A stretch of 64,000 nucleotides of DNA. Origin: an uncultured Oscillospiraceae bacterium (GTDB lineage Bacteria > Bacillota > Clostridia > Oscillospirales > Oscillospiraceae). The position numbers were made by a program, and so were the translations under genes. The stretch is taken from the NCBI GenBank assembly GCA_910588495.1, contig CAJUPU010000010.1, positions 1-64,000 of the forward strand. Reading direction: 5' to 3'. This document shows, one piece after another, positions 33,567 to 42,565 of this stretch (position 1 is its first letter; each line of letters begins with the position of its first letter). The notes beneath the pieces are model-generated. The model saw only the letters and a list, made by a program, of their open reading frames with translations. It made no database searches and had not been told where the DNA came from.

Positions 33567-35927
33567 TCAAACCTCGATCTGCTCCATCACGAAGGCCTCG
33601 ATCACGTCGCCCTCCTTGATATCGCTGTACTTCTCGATCCCGATGCCGCACTCGTAGCCCCGGGCGACCTCCTTCACGCTGTCCTTGAAGCGCTGGAGGG
33701 AGTTCATCACGCCCTCGTGGATCACGATGCCGTCCCGCACCAGGCGGATCTGGGCGTTTCGGGCCACCTTGCCGTCGGTGACATAGCACCCGGCCACGAA
33801 GCCCACCCCGGTGATCTTGTACACCTGGCGCACCTCGGCCTGACCCAGGGCCACCTCCCTGAACTTGGGGGCCAGCATCCCCTTCATGGCGGACTCGATC
33901 TCGTTGATGCAGTCGTAGATCACCCGGTACATCCGCATATCCACCTTGTTGCGGGAAGCGGAGTCGGCGGCATTCTTGTCCGGGCGGACGTTGAAGCCCA
34001 CGATGATGGCGTTGGAGGTGGTCGCCAGCATCACGTCGGACTCGTTGATGGCGCCCACGGCGCAGTGGATCACCCGCACCCGGACCTCCTCGTTGGAGAT
34101 CTTCTCCAGACTGGCCTTGACGGCCTCGGCGCTGCCCTGGACGTCCGCCTTGACGATGATGTTGAGGTCCTTCATCTCCCCCGCCTGGATCTGGCTGAAC
34201 AGCTCCTCCAGGGACACCTTCTGCTTGGCCGCGCCGGTGGTGGCGTTCTTCATCTCCGCCTTGCGCTGCTCCACCAGCTCCCGGGCCATGCGCTCGTCGG
34301 CCACGGCGTGGAAGTCGTCGCCCGCCCCGGGCACCTCGCCCATGCCGATGATCTCCACCGGCACGGAAGGCCCCGCCTCGGCCACCTTGTTCCCCTTGTA
34401 GTCGGTCATGGCCCGCACACGGCCCACCGCCATGCCGGCGATGATCACGTCGCCCTGCTTCAGGGTGCCGTTCTGCACCAGCAGGGTGGCCACGGGGCCC
34501 CGGCCCTTGTCCAGCCGGGCCTCGATCACCGCGCCGTGGGCGGTGCGGTTGGGGTTGGCCCTCAGCTCCCGCATCTCGGAGGTGAGGGTGACCATCTCCA
34601 GCAGGTTGTCGATGCCCAGCCCCGTCTTGGCGGAGATGGGGCAGATCACCGTGTCGCCGCCCCACTCGTCGGGCACCAGCCCGTGCTCGGTGAGCTGCTG
34701 CTTGATCCGCTCCGGGTTGGCCTCCGGCTTATCCATCTTGTTGATGGCCACGATGATGGGGATCTCGGCGGCCTTGGCGTGGTTGATGGACTCCACCGTC
34801 TGGGGCATGATGCCGTCGTCGGCGGCCACCACCAGAATGGCCACGTCGGTGATCATGGCGCCCCGGGCCCGCATGGCGGTGAACGCCTCGTGGCCCGGCG
34901 TGTCCAGGAAGGTGATGGGCTTGCCGTTCACCTCCACCTGGTAGGCGCCGATGTGCTGGGTGATGCCGCCGGCCTCGCCGCTCACCACGTTGGCGTTGCG
35001 GATATGGTCCAGCAGGGAGGTCTTGCCGTGGTCCACGTGGCCCATGACAACCACCACCGGGGCCCGGGGGACCAGGTCCTCCTCTTTATCCTCGGCGGTG
35101 TCGATCAGCCGCTCCTCGATGGTGACGATGATCTCCTTCTCCACCTTGCAGCCCAGCTCCATGGCCACCAGGGCGGCGGTGTCGTAGTCGATGATGTCGC
35201 TGAGGGAGGCCATCACCCCGTTGCGGATCAGGCACTTGACCACCTCGGCTCCGGTCTTTTTCATCCGGGAGGCCAGCTCGCCCACCCCGATCTCGTCGGG
35301 GATCTTCACGGTGAGGGGGGTCTTTTTGGCGATCTCCAGCTGGAGGCGGCGCATCCGGTCCTGCTCCTCCTGGCGGCGCTTGCTGCCGAAGCTCTGGCCC
35401 CGGTTCCTGCTGTTCCGGTTCTGGAACTTCTGCTTGCCGGTCTGCATCCGGTTGGCCTTGTCCGGAGCCAGGTCCTCCAGCCGCTGGTCATACTTCTCCA
35501 GGTTGGGGCCGCCGCCCTTGCGGGTGTCCACCACCTTCTTCTCCGGGGTGCGGCTGGCGGGCTTGGCGGGGGCGGCGCTCTTGGGCTGCTCCTTCCGGCC
35601 CTCTCCGGCGGGCGCGCCTTTGCCCTGGTCCCGGCCGGGGGCGGGCCTGCCGTCCTTCTGGGCGCTCTTGGGCTGCTCCTGGGCCTTGGGGGCGGGGGCG
35701 GCCTCCCGCTTGGGCTCGTGGTACACGTCGGCGTAGATGGATTCGATGGACTCCACCTGGTTCTTCTGGGTCAGGTGCTCAAAGATGATGGTCAGCTCCC
35801 GGTCCGTCAGGACCTTGGTGGGGGACACGTTCTCTTTGGTGTGCTCGGCGAGGATGGCGGTAATGGCTTTGGCTTGCATCCCAAAGTCTTTGGCCACATC
35901 CCGGGCGTTCAGCTTCGCAAGGCTCAA
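33567..35927 (-). CDS. infB: Translation initiation factor IF-2
   Basis: GTPase delivering initiator tRNA to the ribosome; 786 residues. An N-terminal IF2N-like stretch and a basic, Ala/Lys/Pro/Glu-rich linker (about 75-200) precede a second IF2N segment and the G domain. G1 is [16 protein letters not shown] near residue 297, G3 [10 protein letters not shown] and G4 INKMDK; beta-barrel domains follow. The drawn start is a TTG at 35927 because AGGAGG sits 8 bp before it. A GTG three codons earlier is in frame but touches the RBS. It lies in the standard nusA-ylxR-ylxQ-infB order. Confidence 0.95.
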   Translation of the reverse strand: MSLAKLNARDVAKDFGMQAKAITAILAEHTKENVSPTKVLTDRELTIIFEHLTQKNQVESIESIYADVYHEPKREAAPAPKAQEQPKSAQKDGRPAPGRDQGKGAPAGEGRKEQPKSAAPAKPASRTPEKKVVDTRKGGGPNLEKYDQRLEDLAPDKANRMQTGKQKFQNRNSRNRGQSFGSKRRQEEQDRMRRLQLEIAKKTPLTVKIPDEIGVGELASRMKKTGAEVVKCLIRNGVMASLSDIIDYDTAALVAMELGCKVEKEIIVTIEERLIDTAEDKEEDLVPRAPVVVVMGHVDHGKTSLLDHIRNANVVSGEAGGITQHIGAYQVEVNGKPITFLDTPGHEAFTAMRARGAMITDVAILVVAADDGIMPQTVESINHAKAAEIPIIVAINKMDKPEANPERIKQQLTEHGLVPDEWGGDTVICPISAKTGLGIDNLLEMVTLTSEMRELRANPNRTAHGAVIEARLDKGRGPVATLLVQNGTLKQGDVIIAGMAVGRVRAMTDYKGNKVAEAGPSVPVEIIGMGEVPGAGDDFHAVADERMARELVEQRKAEMKNATTGAAKQKVSLEELFSQIQAGEMKDLNIIVKADVQGSAEAVKASLEKISNEEVRVRVIHCAVGAINESDVMLATTSNAIIVGFNVRPDKNAADSASRNKVDMRMYRVIYDCINEIESAMKGMLAPKFREVALGQAEVRQVYKITGVGFVAGCYVTDGKVARNAQIRLVRDGIVIHEGVMNSLQRFKDSVKEVARGYECGIGIEKYSDIKEGDVIEAFVMEQIEV

Positions 35928-35939
35928 ACAGGCCACCTC

Positions 35940-36335
35940 CTAAATTTCAGGCGCAGCGGGCCTTTTCATTCCAGCCCGCGACTTCTTTGTTTCGTTCAGC
36001 AGGGACGCGATGGGGCGCAGGTCCTCGTCCCGGCCGGCCAGCTTTTCCGCCAGCGCGGCCGCCAGCCCCTGGTCGGTGAGGGCGGCCACGGCGCACAGCC
36101 TCCTGCCCAGCGCGCGCCCCAGGGTCTCTTTGTCCCAGGGCAGGCGTACCCACGGCACGCCCCCCAGCTCCGCCATGCGTCCGGCGCGGTCCACGCTGTT
36201 CTGGGCCGCGTCGGCGGCGGTGAGCACCAGGCGTGCCCGGCCCGCCTTACAGGCCTCGGCCACCGGCTCCTCGCCTATGGCCAGGTTGTTCCCCCGCAGG
36301 GCCAGCCCCAGCAGGGATAGGGCGCTGTCAGTCAC
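35940..36335 (-). CDS. L7Ae-like RNA-binding protein YlxQ
   Basis: About 131 residues. The first 70 have the L7Ae/L30e pattern (LSLLGLALRGNNLAIGEEPV, then ARLVLTAADAAQN and GVPWVRLPWDKETLGRALGR). A basic tail follows. YlxQ proteins bind RNA, but their cell role is unclear. The start is one of two GTG codons, 36344 or 36335. I favour 36335 because GGGTGAGG precedes it at a usable distance; both overlap the end of ylxR. Confidence 0.82.
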   Translation of the reverse strand: MTDSALSLLGLALRGNNLAIGEEPVAEACKAGRARLVLTAADAAQNSVDRAGRMAELGGVPWVRLPWDKETLGRALGRRLCAVAALTDQGLAAALAEKLAGRDEDLRPIASLLNETKKSRAGMKRPAAPEI

Positions 36336-36603
36336 CGCCCTCACCCGCCTTCATCTGCGCCTCCAGCGCGTCCCACACCTCGGGGGGCATGGGGGAGGAC
36401 AGCGCCCGCTCCACGGCCCGCTTCTTCCTGGCCTGGGCCAGGCAGTCCGGATCGGGACACAGGTAGGCCCCCCGGCCCGGCTTCTTCCCCCTAAAGTCCA
36501 GCGACAGCTCTCCCTCGGGGGAGCGGACCACCCGGATCAGCTCCGGCTTGGGCTTCATCTCCCGGCAGCCGAGGCATTGGCGCATGGGTATCTTTTTCGG
36601 CAC
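36328..36603 (-). CDS. YlxR (DUF448) family protein
   Basis: 91 residues. The motif MRQCLGCREMKPKPELIRVV followed by KKPGRGAYLCPDPDCLAQA is diagnostic of YlxR/DUF448, a small nucleic-acid-binding fold in the nusA operon. In some bacteria it has been linked to RNase P or to transcription. The GTG at 36603 is the likely start, with GGGAGGGGG upstream; the ATG at codon 7 is the alternative. Confidence 0.9.
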   Translation of the reverse strand: MPKKIPMRQCLGCREMKPKPELIRVVRSPEGELSLDFRGKKPGRGAYLCPDPDCLAQARKKRAVERALSSPMPPEVWDALEAQMKAGEGGD

Positions 36604-36630
36604 GGCACGTCCCCCCTCCCCTCAGATAGA

Positions 36631-37791
36631 TCACTGGGCCCCTTCGATATCTTCCTCATCCGCCGCCTCGGGCGCCTCGACTGCCTCCTCTTCCAGAGGC
36701 TCGGGGGCGCTGGCGGGGCGGATGTCGATCTTATAGCCCGTCAGCCGGGCGGCCAGGCGGGCGTTCTGCCCCTCCTTGCCGATGGCCAGGGACAGCTGGT
36801 CGTCGGGCACCACCACCCGGCAGCTCTTGCCTGCCTCCAGCTCGGTGACGCTGATCACGTCGGCGGGGGCCAGGGCGGCGGCCACGTACTGGCCGGGGTC
36901 CTCCGACCACTTGATGATGTCCACCTTCTCGCCCCGCAGCTCCTCCACCACGGCGTTGACCCGCTGGCCCCTGGGGCCCACGCAGGCGCCGATGGGGTCC
37001 ACGTTCTCGTCGTCGCTCCACACGGCCAGCTTGGTGCGGCTGCCCGCCTCCCGGGCGATGGACATGACCTGCACCGTGCCGTCGTAGATCTCGGGGACCT
37101 CCAGCTCGAACAGGCGCTTGACCAGCCCCGGGTGGGTCCGGGAGATGAGCACCTGGGGGCCCCGGTTGGCCTGGCGGACCTCCACCACGTACACCCGGAC
37201 CCGGTCGCCCTCCCGGACGACCTCTCCCTTCACCTGCTCCCCGGCGGACAGGAAGGCGTCGGTGAACTCGGACCCGGAGGTGAGGCGGATGGCCACCGAG
37301 CCGTTGCGCTCGTCCACCCGGGTGACGGTGCCGGTGAGGATCTCGTGCTGCTTGGCGGAGAACTCGTCGAAGATCATCCCCCGCTCCGCCTCCCGCATTC
37401 CCTGGATGATCACCTGGCGGGCGGTCTGGGCGGCGATGCGCCCGAAGTTCTTGGGCTTGATCTCGATGCGCAGCACATCCCCCAGCTGGGCCCGGGGCAG
37501 GGAGCGGCGGGCCTCCTCCAGGCCGATCTCGGTGTGGGGATTGTCCACCACCTCCACCACGTCCTTCTTGACGAACATGCGCACGGACTCCAGCTCCTCG
37601 TTGGCGTCCACCACCACGTTGTCGGTGATGCCCTCGTGATCCCGCTTGTAGGCGGTGACCAGGGCCTGGGCGATCTTCTCCAGCATGTAGCTCTTGGGGA
37701 TGCCCTTGTCCTTCTCGATATCGGAGATGGCGGCGAAAAATTCCTTGGCGTCCAGCTCCGTGCTCTTTGCGGCGATCTTTTTCTTAGCCAT
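36631..37791 (-). CDS. nusA: Transcription termination/antitermination factor NusA
   Basis: 386 residues. The N-terminal RNA-polymerase-binding domain (residues 1-125) is followed by S1 ([18 protein letters not shown]) and two KH domains, with [18 protein letters not shown] near residue 255 and [20 protein letters not shown] near 320. An acidic tail ends the protein. ATG 37791 is used; a TTG 21 bp earlier overlaps the rimP stop. NusA also often regulates its own operon; see the leader hairpins upstream of rimP. Confidence 0.95.
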   Translation of the reverse strand: MAKKKIAAKSTELDAKEFFAAISDIEKDKGIPKSYMLEKIAQALVTAYKRDHEGITDNVVVDANEELESVRMFVKKDVVEVVDNPHTEIGLEEARRSLPRAQLGDVLRIEIKPKNFGRIAAQTARQVIIQGMREAERGMIFDEFSAKQHEILTGTVTRVDERNGSVAIRLTSGSEFTDAFLSAGEQVKGEVVREGDRVRVYVVEVRQANRGPQVLISRTHPGLVKRLFELEVPEIYDGTVQVMSIAREAGSRTKLAVWSDDENVDPIGACVGPRGQRVNAVVEELRGEKVDIIKWSEDPGQYVAAALAPADVISVTELEAGKSCRVVVPDDQLSLAIGKEGQNARLAARLTGYKIDIRPASAPEPLEEEAVEAPEAADEEDIEGAQ

Positions 37792-37808
37792 GTTGACGTT
37801 CAGCTCCT

Positions 37809-38252
37809 TCAAAACTCGACGTGGAGCCGCACCTGGGCCACGTCTTTCTTCTCGAAACGGACGCCGTCCACCAGCACGGCCCCGTCCTCATAGCCGGTGA
37901 GGGCGCCGGACAGCTCCTTGCGCCCGCCCACGGGCCGGTAGAGCTTCAGATCCACCGCCCGCCCCATGCAGGCGGCGAAGTGCTCGGGCTTTTTCAGCGC
38001 CCGGTCCAGCCCGGCGGAGGACACCTCGAAGGTGTAGCCGCCCTGGATGGGGTCGGCCTGGTCCAGCGCGTCGGACAGGGGCCGGGACACCGCCTCGCAG
38101 CAGTCGATGTCCACGCCGCCCTCCCGGTCGATGTAGACCCGGAGGAACCACTCCCCGGCCTCCTTCACATATTCCACGTCCCACAGGGTGCACCCGGCCT
38201 GCTCCACGATGGGCAGGGCCAGCCCGGCCACCGTGTCCGTCACCTTTGCCAT
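37809..38252 (-). CDS. rimP: Ribosome maturation factor RimP
   Basis: 147 residues, acting in 30S subunit assembly. LWDVEYVKEAGEWFLRVYIDREGGVDIDCCEAVSR is cut here to its key parts: the DVEY and YIDREGG motifs near residues 25-45, then LDRALKKPEHF. The C-terminal SH3-like half has GVRFEKKDVAQVRL. ATG 38252 follows GGAAGGGAG. It is the first gene of the operon. Confidence 0.94.
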   Translation of the reverse strand: MAKVTDTVAGLALPIVEQAGCTLWDVEYVKEAGEWFLRVYIDREGGVDIDCCEAVSRPLSDALDQADPIQGGYTFEVSSAGLDRALKKPEHFAACMGRAVDLKLYRPVGGRKELSGALTGYEDGAVLVDGVRFEKKDVAQVRLHVEF

Positions 38253-38286
38253 GATGAGGCTCCCTTCCAAAACTATCGTCATACGG

Positions 38287-38355
38287 AGAAGCGCTCAGGG
38301 CCGTTTCTCCGCGCTTCTCTTCAAAAGAAAGAGTGAGGCCCGCGCCTCACTCCTT
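38287..38355 (-). promoter_or_regulatory. Two hairpins in the rimP-nusA leader
   Basis: Downstream of the promoter at 38378-38406, the minus strand forms GAGTGAGGC/GCCTCACTC followed by TTTCTTTT (plus-strand 38330-38355), a terminator shape. A second stem AGAAGCGC/GCGCTTCT (38287-38320) comes before the rimP RBS. The first may end transcripts of the preceding gene, attenuate the nusA operon, or do both. Confidence 0.6.
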
Positions 38356-38377
38356 CCTTACCATACATAACGTTGGT

Positions 38378-38406
38378 ATTCTACCACGGCTGTCCATGGA
38401 TTGCAA
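38378..38406 (-). promoter_or_regulatory. Promoter of the rimP-nusA-infB operon
   Basis: Minus strand TTGCAA (38401-38406), 17-bp spacer, TAGAAT (38378-38383). It lies 24 bp beyond the stop of the preceding gene, so the long operon can be read independently. Confidence 0.72.
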
Positions 38407-38429
38407 GCCCCCTGGGCAAAAAATTTCCT

Positions 38430-39569
38430 TTACCGGGCCGTTTGCCCCAGGGCGGGGGCCGTGGCCTGGTAGATCCGGCAGTTCTCCTCCTCCATGGCGT
38501 TCAGCGCCCCCCGCAGGAAGCTCTGCCCCGCGCTCCCGCAGGCCAGCTCCACGAAGTTCACCTCCCTGGCGTCCAGCCCCCGGACCAGCGCCCCGCCGGA
38601 GGGGGCGTCCTCCTCCCGGGCGGTGGCGGTCCACACCACATAGCCCGCCCGGGCCAGCTCCTCCCGGCCCTTCTCGTCCAGATCCGGGGCGCTGACCACC
38701 AGGGCGTTGTACCGGGCGGCGGCGGCCAGCAGCGCCCTGCCCCGCTCCGCCTGGGCCAGGCAGTCCGCCCCGTCGCCGCCGGACAGCACCAGCCCCAGCG
38801 TGTGGCCCGCCCCCGCCAGGCACCGGGCCAGATCCCCCTGGCCGGCCAGCTCCTGGACCTCGAAGAGGAACAGCGCCCGCTGCTCCCGGCTCTCCAGCAG
38901 CTGGGCGCACTCCCGGGCCGACGGCCCGCACCGCAGGGCCAGGAACAGCTCCGCCCCGCTGGGGGGCTCCGACGCCTCCACCCCGCCGGAGGGGACCGGG
39001 TCCACCCCCTCGCCCCGGCCGCCGGACTCCAGGTAGCGCCGCAGGCTGTCCGCCAGCTGCATCCCCGCCGCGTCGGCGAAGTCCCGGTCGGTGAGGATGG
39101 CGGCGCTGTTGGTCACCCGGATCAGGGTGCCGTAGGGCGTGCGGGTGCGGGTGCAGCTGATGATGCCGAAATACTGGCAGATCCAGTCGATGGGGATGAA
39201 CACGGTGGCGTTGCGCACCATGGCCCGGGCGGACACCGGCACGCCGTTCAGGTCCTGGGCGGTGTTGTTCTGGATGTCGAAGGTCACCCCCCGCTGGCCG
39301 TCGGTGACCAGCACGGTCCGCCGGGTGGTGCTGTACAAAGCGCTCACCCCCAGGTTGATGCCGTTGACCTGGTTGGACAGCATGGTATAGGGCACATACA
39401 GCACCCCGCCCACCGTGCGGGGCATGTTCTCGGCGGTGGTGTCCAGCACCCGCTCGTTCACCGCCATCAGGTTCACGCCGCCCACCGCGCCGAAGGCGGG
39501 GACCAGCGCCGCCGCCAGCAGCACCAGCGCCAGCGCCGCCGCGGCCAGTCCTTTTTTCCAACCCCTCAT
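38430..39569 (-). CDS. Secreted protein with copper-amine-oxidase-N-like domain
   Basis: 379 residues. A signal peptide (AAALALVLLAAALVPAFGA) is followed by a region of about 110 residues with VNERVLDTTAENMPRTVGGVLYVPY and NGVPVSARAMVRNATVFIPIDWICQYFG. These are typical of the copper amine oxidase N-terminal-like module that many Firmicutes use in cell-wall proteins. The rest (about 160-379) shows no known motif. The second ATG (39569) is preferred: GGGAGGG is 6 bp upstream of it but touches the first ATG. It lies 25 bp after cinA and may be co-transcribed. Confidence 0.65.
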   Translation of the reverse strand: MRGWKKGLAAAALALVLLAAALVPAFGAVGGVNLMAVNERVLDTTAENMPRTVGGVLYVPYTMLSNQVNGINLGVSALYSTTRRTVLVTDGQRGVTFDIQNNTAQDLNGVPVSARAMVRNATVFIPIDWICQYFGIISCTRTRTPYGTLIRVTNSAAILTDRDFADAAGMQLADSLRRYLESGGRGEGVDPVPSGGVEASEPPSGAELFLALRCGPSARECAQLLESREQRALFLFEVQELAGQGDLARCLAGAGHTLGLVLSGGDGADCLAQAERGRALLAAAARYNALVVSAPDLDEKGREELARAGYVVWTATAREEDAPSGGALVRGLDAREVNFVELACGSAGQSFLRGALNAMEEENCRIYQATAPALGQTAR

Positions 39570-39594
39570 GTCCATCCCTCCCGCCGTCCGCTCC

Positions 39595-40845
39595 TCAGCC
39601 CTTCTCCAGCCACCTTCTGGCCATGTCCAAAGCGTGGTTGGCCGCCAGGGTGCGGATGCGGTCCCGCCGGGCCCCGGGGGCGGCCAGATCCAGCTTTTTC
39701 ACCCACGTCCCGTCGGGGGCGGCCAGGGCGGTGTACACCAGCCCCACCGGGTTGCCCCGCTCGTCGGGGTCGGGCCCCGCCACCCCGGTGACCGCCACCG
39801 CCAGATCGCACCCCAGGGCCTTTTTCGCCCCCAGGGCCATCTCCTCGGCCACCTCGGCGCACACCGCGCCCTTCTCGTCCAGCAGGGCCTGGTCCACCCC
39901 CAGCACCCCCGCCTTCACCTCGCAGTGGTAGCTCACCACCCCGCCCTTGAACACGCAGGCCGAGCCGGGGATATCGGTGAGCCGCTTGGCGATGAGCCCG
40001 CCGGTGCAGCTCTCCGCCGTGCCCAGGGTGAGCCCCCGCGCCCTGGCCAGCTCCAGCACCACCTGCTCCAGGCCGGACACGTCCGCGCCGTATACCAGAT
40101 CGCCCAGCACCGAGCGCACCTCCGCCTCCACCGGGGCGATGAGGGCGTCCGCCGCCTGGGCGGTGTCCGCCTTGGCGGTGATCCGCAGCTCCACCTCCCC
40201 CTCCTTGGCGTAGGGGGCCAGGGTGGGGTTGGTCAGCTGGTTCATCCGGTCCCGGAAGATGGCCTCCACGCCCGACTCGGTGGAGCCGAACACCCGCAGG
40301 GTCCGGGAGCGGATGACCCCCTCGCTCAGGCGGGCCAGCCAGGGCGCCGCCCGCTCCTTGAACATGGGCAGGCACTCCCGGGGCGGGCCGGGGAGCATCA
40401 CCACATAGGCGCCGCCGGACTGGAAGGCGCAGCCCGGGGCGGTGCCCCAGGCGTTGTCCAGGATGGAGCAGTCCTCGGGCAGGTAGGCCTGGGACAGGTT
40501 GTTTTCCGTCATCTCCCGGCCCATGCGCTTGAAATAGGCCTCGATCGCCTGGGCGCACTCGGGGTGGAACACCAGCTTTTTGCCGAAGCACTCCGCCAGG
40601 GTCTGCTTGGTCAGATCGTCGCAGGTGGGGCCCAGCCCCCCGGTGGTGACGATCACGTCCGCCCGCTTCCGGGCCTGGTCCACCGCCGCCTTCAGCCGCC
40701 CCGGGTTGTCCCCCACCACCGAGTGGTACAGCACGTTGAGCCCCAGGCCGGACAGCTCCCGGCTCAGGGCCTGGGCGTTGGAGTTGACGATATTGCCCAG
40801 CAGCAGCTCGGTGCCCACGCACAAGATCTCTACCGTATGGCTCAT
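39595..40845 (-). CDS. cinA: CinA family protein (nicotinamide-nucleotide amidase)
   Basis: 416 residues. The N-terminal MoaB-like domain (ILCVGTELLLGNIVNSNAQ, TTGGLGPTCDDLTKQT, MLPGPPREC) is followed by the C-terminal pyridine-nucleotide deamidase domain with TAESCTGGLIAKRLTD near residue 255 and AVTGVAGPDPDERGNPVGLV near 365. It recycles NMN to NaMN in studied relatives. In Bacillus it is linked to recA and competence; here recA is not adjacent. A consensus promoter lies just upstream. Confidence 0.94.
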   Translation of the reverse strand: MSHTVEILCVGTELLLGNIVNSNAQALSRELSGLGLNVLYHSVVGDNPGRLKAAVDQARKRADVIVTTGGLGPTCDDLTKQTLAECFGKKLVFHPECAQAIEAYFKRMGREMTENNLSQAYLPEDCSILDNAWGTAPGCAFQSGGAYVVMLPGPPRECLPMFKERAAPWLARLSEGVIRSRTLRVFGSTESGVEAIFRDRMNQLTNPTLAPYAKEGEVELRITAKADTAQAADALIAPVEAEVRSVLGDLVYGADVSGLEQVVLELARARGLTLGTAESCTGGLIAKRLTDIPGSACVFKGGVVSYHCEVKAGVLGVDQALLDEKGAVCAEVAEEMALGAKKALGCDLAVAVTGVAGPDPDERGNPVGLVYTALAAPDGTWVKKLDLAAPGARRDRIRTLAANHALDMARRWLEKG

Positions 40846-40875
40846 TTCCCAGCCTCCTTATCCATTCTGCTCTCC

Positions 40876-40904
40876 ATTCTAGCCCCCGGCCCCGGTCCTG
40901 TCAA
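40876..40904 (-). promoter_or_regulatory. cinA promoter
   Basis: Minus strand TTGACA (40899-40904), 17-bp spacer, TAGAAT (40876-40881), 31 bp before the start. Confidence 0.75.
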
Positions 40905-41009
40905 TGAAAAGGCTGGGAACTTTTTGTAAAATATCTTCCCGTCTTTCCCCGACCTTTTGTCCGGCTTTCCGAATCTATTTCTCCCGATCGCGCATATGAA
41001 AAAACTCTC

Positions 41010-41038
41010 TTGCATTTCACCGCGCTAAAGGATATAAT
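41010..41038 (+). promoter_or_regulatory. Promoter of the aroF leader
   Basis: TTGCAT (41010-41015), 17-bp spacer, TATAAT (41033-41038). Transcription would start near 41045, about 225 nt upstream of aroF, leaving room for a regulated leader. Confidence 0.8.
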
Positions 41039-41073
41039 ATAGACAGTCACTTCAAATACAGCGAGGTATCTCC

Positions 41074-41169
41074 ATGTCCCCTTCCAACGCCCACAGCTTC
41101 ATCTTTACCTCCGGCTGGACTCGATTTACCGTGTCCGGCTGCTTTGGCATGCGTAAGCGCGGCGTGTGA
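41074..41169 (+). CDS. Candidate leader peptide of the aro cluster
   Basis: A 31-codon ORF between the promoter and aroF, with GAGG 7 bp before ATG 41074. The peptide begins MSPSNAHSFIFTSGWTRF and contains four Phe and one Trp, with Phe-x-Phe, Trp and Phe clustered in residues 9-18, and Phe24. An intrinsic terminator follows between this ORF and aroF. The arrangement is that of ribosome-mediated attenuation sensing charged tRNA-Phe/Trp, end products of the pathway. The family is not one I recognise; that the ORF is translated is inferred. Confidence 0.6.
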   Translation: MSPSNAHSFIFTSGWTRFTVSGCFGMRKRGV

Positions 41170-41211
41170 GCGAGGGGGCGGCAGGCCCCGCCTGGATCTG
41201 TAGTTTGGGAA

Positions 41212-41253
41212 GCTCATGGCCCGCCTATGCGCGGCCATGGGCTTTCTTCATTT
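41212..41253 (+). terminator. Intrinsic terminator (attenuator) before aroF
   Basis: GCTCATGGCC (41212-41221) pairs with GGCCATGGGC (41233-41242), one G-U pair, with an 11-nt loop. It is followed by TTTCTTCATTT. It lies 43 bp after the leader-peptide stop and 18 bp before aroF, so it can stop aroF transcription. Confidence 0.75.
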
Positions 41254-41270
41254 GGAGAGGAGTTTTTGTT

Positions 41271-42293
41271 ATGGTAATCGTGATGAAGCCCGGCGTCAGC
41301 CAGGAGAAGATCCAAGCCCTGGTGGCCGCCCTGGAGCGGGACCAGGGGGTCAAGGTGGGGATCACCAACGGCGTGGGCTGTTCCATCCTGGGCCTGGTGG
41401 GGGACACCGCCCACATCGACATGGGCAAGCTGACCATGAACGACGACGTGGAGCGGGTCATGCGGGTGCAGGAGCCCTATAAGAAGGCCAACCGCAAGTT
41501 CCACCCGGAGGACACGGTGGTGGATGTGTCCGGCGTGCCCATCGGCGGCGGGGACCGGTTCACCGTGATCGCCGGGCCCTGCTCGGTGGAGAGCGAGGGG
41601 CAGATCGTGGGGGTGGCCCGGGACGTGAAGGAGGCGGGGGCCTCCCTGCTCCGGGGGGGCGCGTTCAAGCCCCGCACGTCCCCCTACTCCTTCCAGGGCA
41701 TGGGCACCGACGGGCTGGAGCTGCTGCTGGAGGCCAAGGCGGACACCGGCCTGCCCATCGTGTCCGAGATCATGGCCCCCCGGTACTGTGAGCTGTTCGA
41801 GGAGAAGGTGGACCTGGTGCAGATCGGCGCCCGGAACATGCAGAACTTCGACCTGCTCAAAGAGGTGGGCAGGCTGTCCAAGCCGGTGCTGCTGAAGCGG
41901 GGGCTGTCCAACACTTACGAGGAGTGGATCATGTCGGCGGAGTATATCATGGCTGCGGGCAATGAGAAGGTGATCCTCTGCGAGCGGGGGGTACGCACCT
42001 TCGAGACCTACACCCGCAACACCCTGGACCTGTCCGCCATCCCGGCCATCCGGAAGATGAGCCACCTGCCCATCGTGGTGGACCCCTCCCACGCCGCCGG
42101 GATGTACTGGATGGTGGAGCCCCTGGCCATGGCCGCGGTGGCGGTGGGGGCGGACGGCCTGATGGTGGAGGTCCACAACGACCCGCCCTGCGCCAAGTGC
42201 GACGGGGCCCAGTCCCTGACGCCGGAGAAGTTCCGGCACCTGATGGGCAGGCTGGACCCCCTCATCGGGCTCATGGGAAAGAAGCTGGTGTAA
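41271..42293 (+). CDS. aroF: 3-deoxy-7-phosphoheptulonate synthase (DAHP synthase)
   Basis: First shikimate-pathway enzyme (PEP plus erythrose 4-phosphate); 340 residues. An N-terminal ferredoxin-like regulatory domain (about 1-70) is joined to the type I-beta barrel, whose marks are VIAGPCSVES near residue 98, LRGGAFKPRTSPYSFQG, IGARNMQNF, KRGLSNTYEEW, and VDPSHAAGMYWMV near 265. A Cys near the start and metal-binding His/Glu/Asp are kept. ATG 41271 follows GGAGAGGAG. It is preceded by a candidate attenuator and followed by a divergent insertion before aroB. Confidence 0.95.
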   Translation: MVIVMKPGVSQEKIQALVAALERDQGVKVGITNGVGCSILGLVGDTAHIDMGKLTMNDDVERVMRVQEPYKKANRKFHPEDTVVDVSGVPIGGGDRFTVIAGPCSVESEGQIVGVARDVKEAGASLLRGGAFKPRTSPYSFQGMGTDGLELLLEAKADTGLPIVSEIMAPRYCELFEEKVDLVQIGARNMQNFDLLKEVGRLSKPVLLKRGLSNTYEEWIMSAEYIMAAGNEKVILCERGVRTFETYTRNTLDLSAIPAIRKMSHLPIVVDPSHAAGMYWMVEPLAMAAVAVGADGLMVEVHNDPPCAKCDGAQSLTPEKFRHLMGRLDPLIGLMGKKLV

Positions 42294-42297
42294 GCCC

Positions 42298-42480
42298 TCA
42301 CAGCTTCTCCAGACAGGCGTCCGCAATTTGGATCCCCAGCCGTAGGCCCTGATAGAATGACCACAGCCCATGGGCCCGGACAGGGTCGTTTCGTAGATAG
42401 TCGGGCCAGTATTCTGGTAATAGCCCTGGCACAAAATACGAGTACAGACTTTCTACCATCATGGGGATGTTTGGTTCCAT
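42298..42480 (-). CDS. Hypothetical 60-residue protein opposite the aro genes
   Basis: Begins MEPNIPMMVESLYSYFVPG and contains LRNDPVRAHGLWSFYQGLRLG, quoted here only in part as RAHGLWSFYQG. It ends IADACLEKL. GGAGGAG lies 6 bp before ATG 42480, and a perfect sigma-A promoter precedes it, so it is very probably expressed. No family is recognised. It faces the double-HTH gene across an 85-bp AT-rich region and its stop is 5 bp from the convergent aroF stop. It may be a partner or target of that regulator. Confidence 0.65.
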   Translation of the reverse strand: MEPNIPMMVESLYSYFVPGLLPEYWPDYLRNDPVRAHGLWSFYQGLRLGIQIADACLEKL

Positions 42481-42497
42481 GGCTTACTCCTCCAGAC

Positions 42498-42548
42498 GTG
42501 AAAATTTTTCTACATCCCCATTATAGTGAATTATCTTCTACTTGTCAA
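42498..42548. promoter_or_regulatory. Overlapping divergent promoters
   Basis: Minus strand: perfect TTGACA (42543-42548), 17-bp spacer, perfect TATAAT (42520-42525) for the 60-residue gene. Plus strand: a weaker GTGAAA (42498-42503), 18 bp, TATAGT (42522-42527) for the HTH gene. The -10 regions overlap, so expression of one should disfavour the other. Confidence 0.7.
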
Positions 42549-42565
42549 GAGGGAAAGGGACTTTT

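Noticed and set aside
33252..36320. A 1022-codon open frame on the plus strand opposite infB
   Set aside because: It is His/Gly/Leu/Val-rich low-complexity translation of the antisense strand of a certain gene, has no RBS, and is typical of shadow frames in GC-rich DNA. The same holds for long frames at 28693-31203, 26933-28495, 7074-8636, 11696-13540 and 44118-45824.
41166..41270. aroF starting upstream at 41166
   Set aside because: The extra 35 codons run through the terminator hairpin and overlap the leader ORF; ATG 41271 has a strong RBS and begins the conserved domain.
42542..42565. Upstream ATG at 42542 for the double-HTH gene
   Set aside because: It lies on the -35 of the divergent promoter and has no RBS, while ATG 42566 does.
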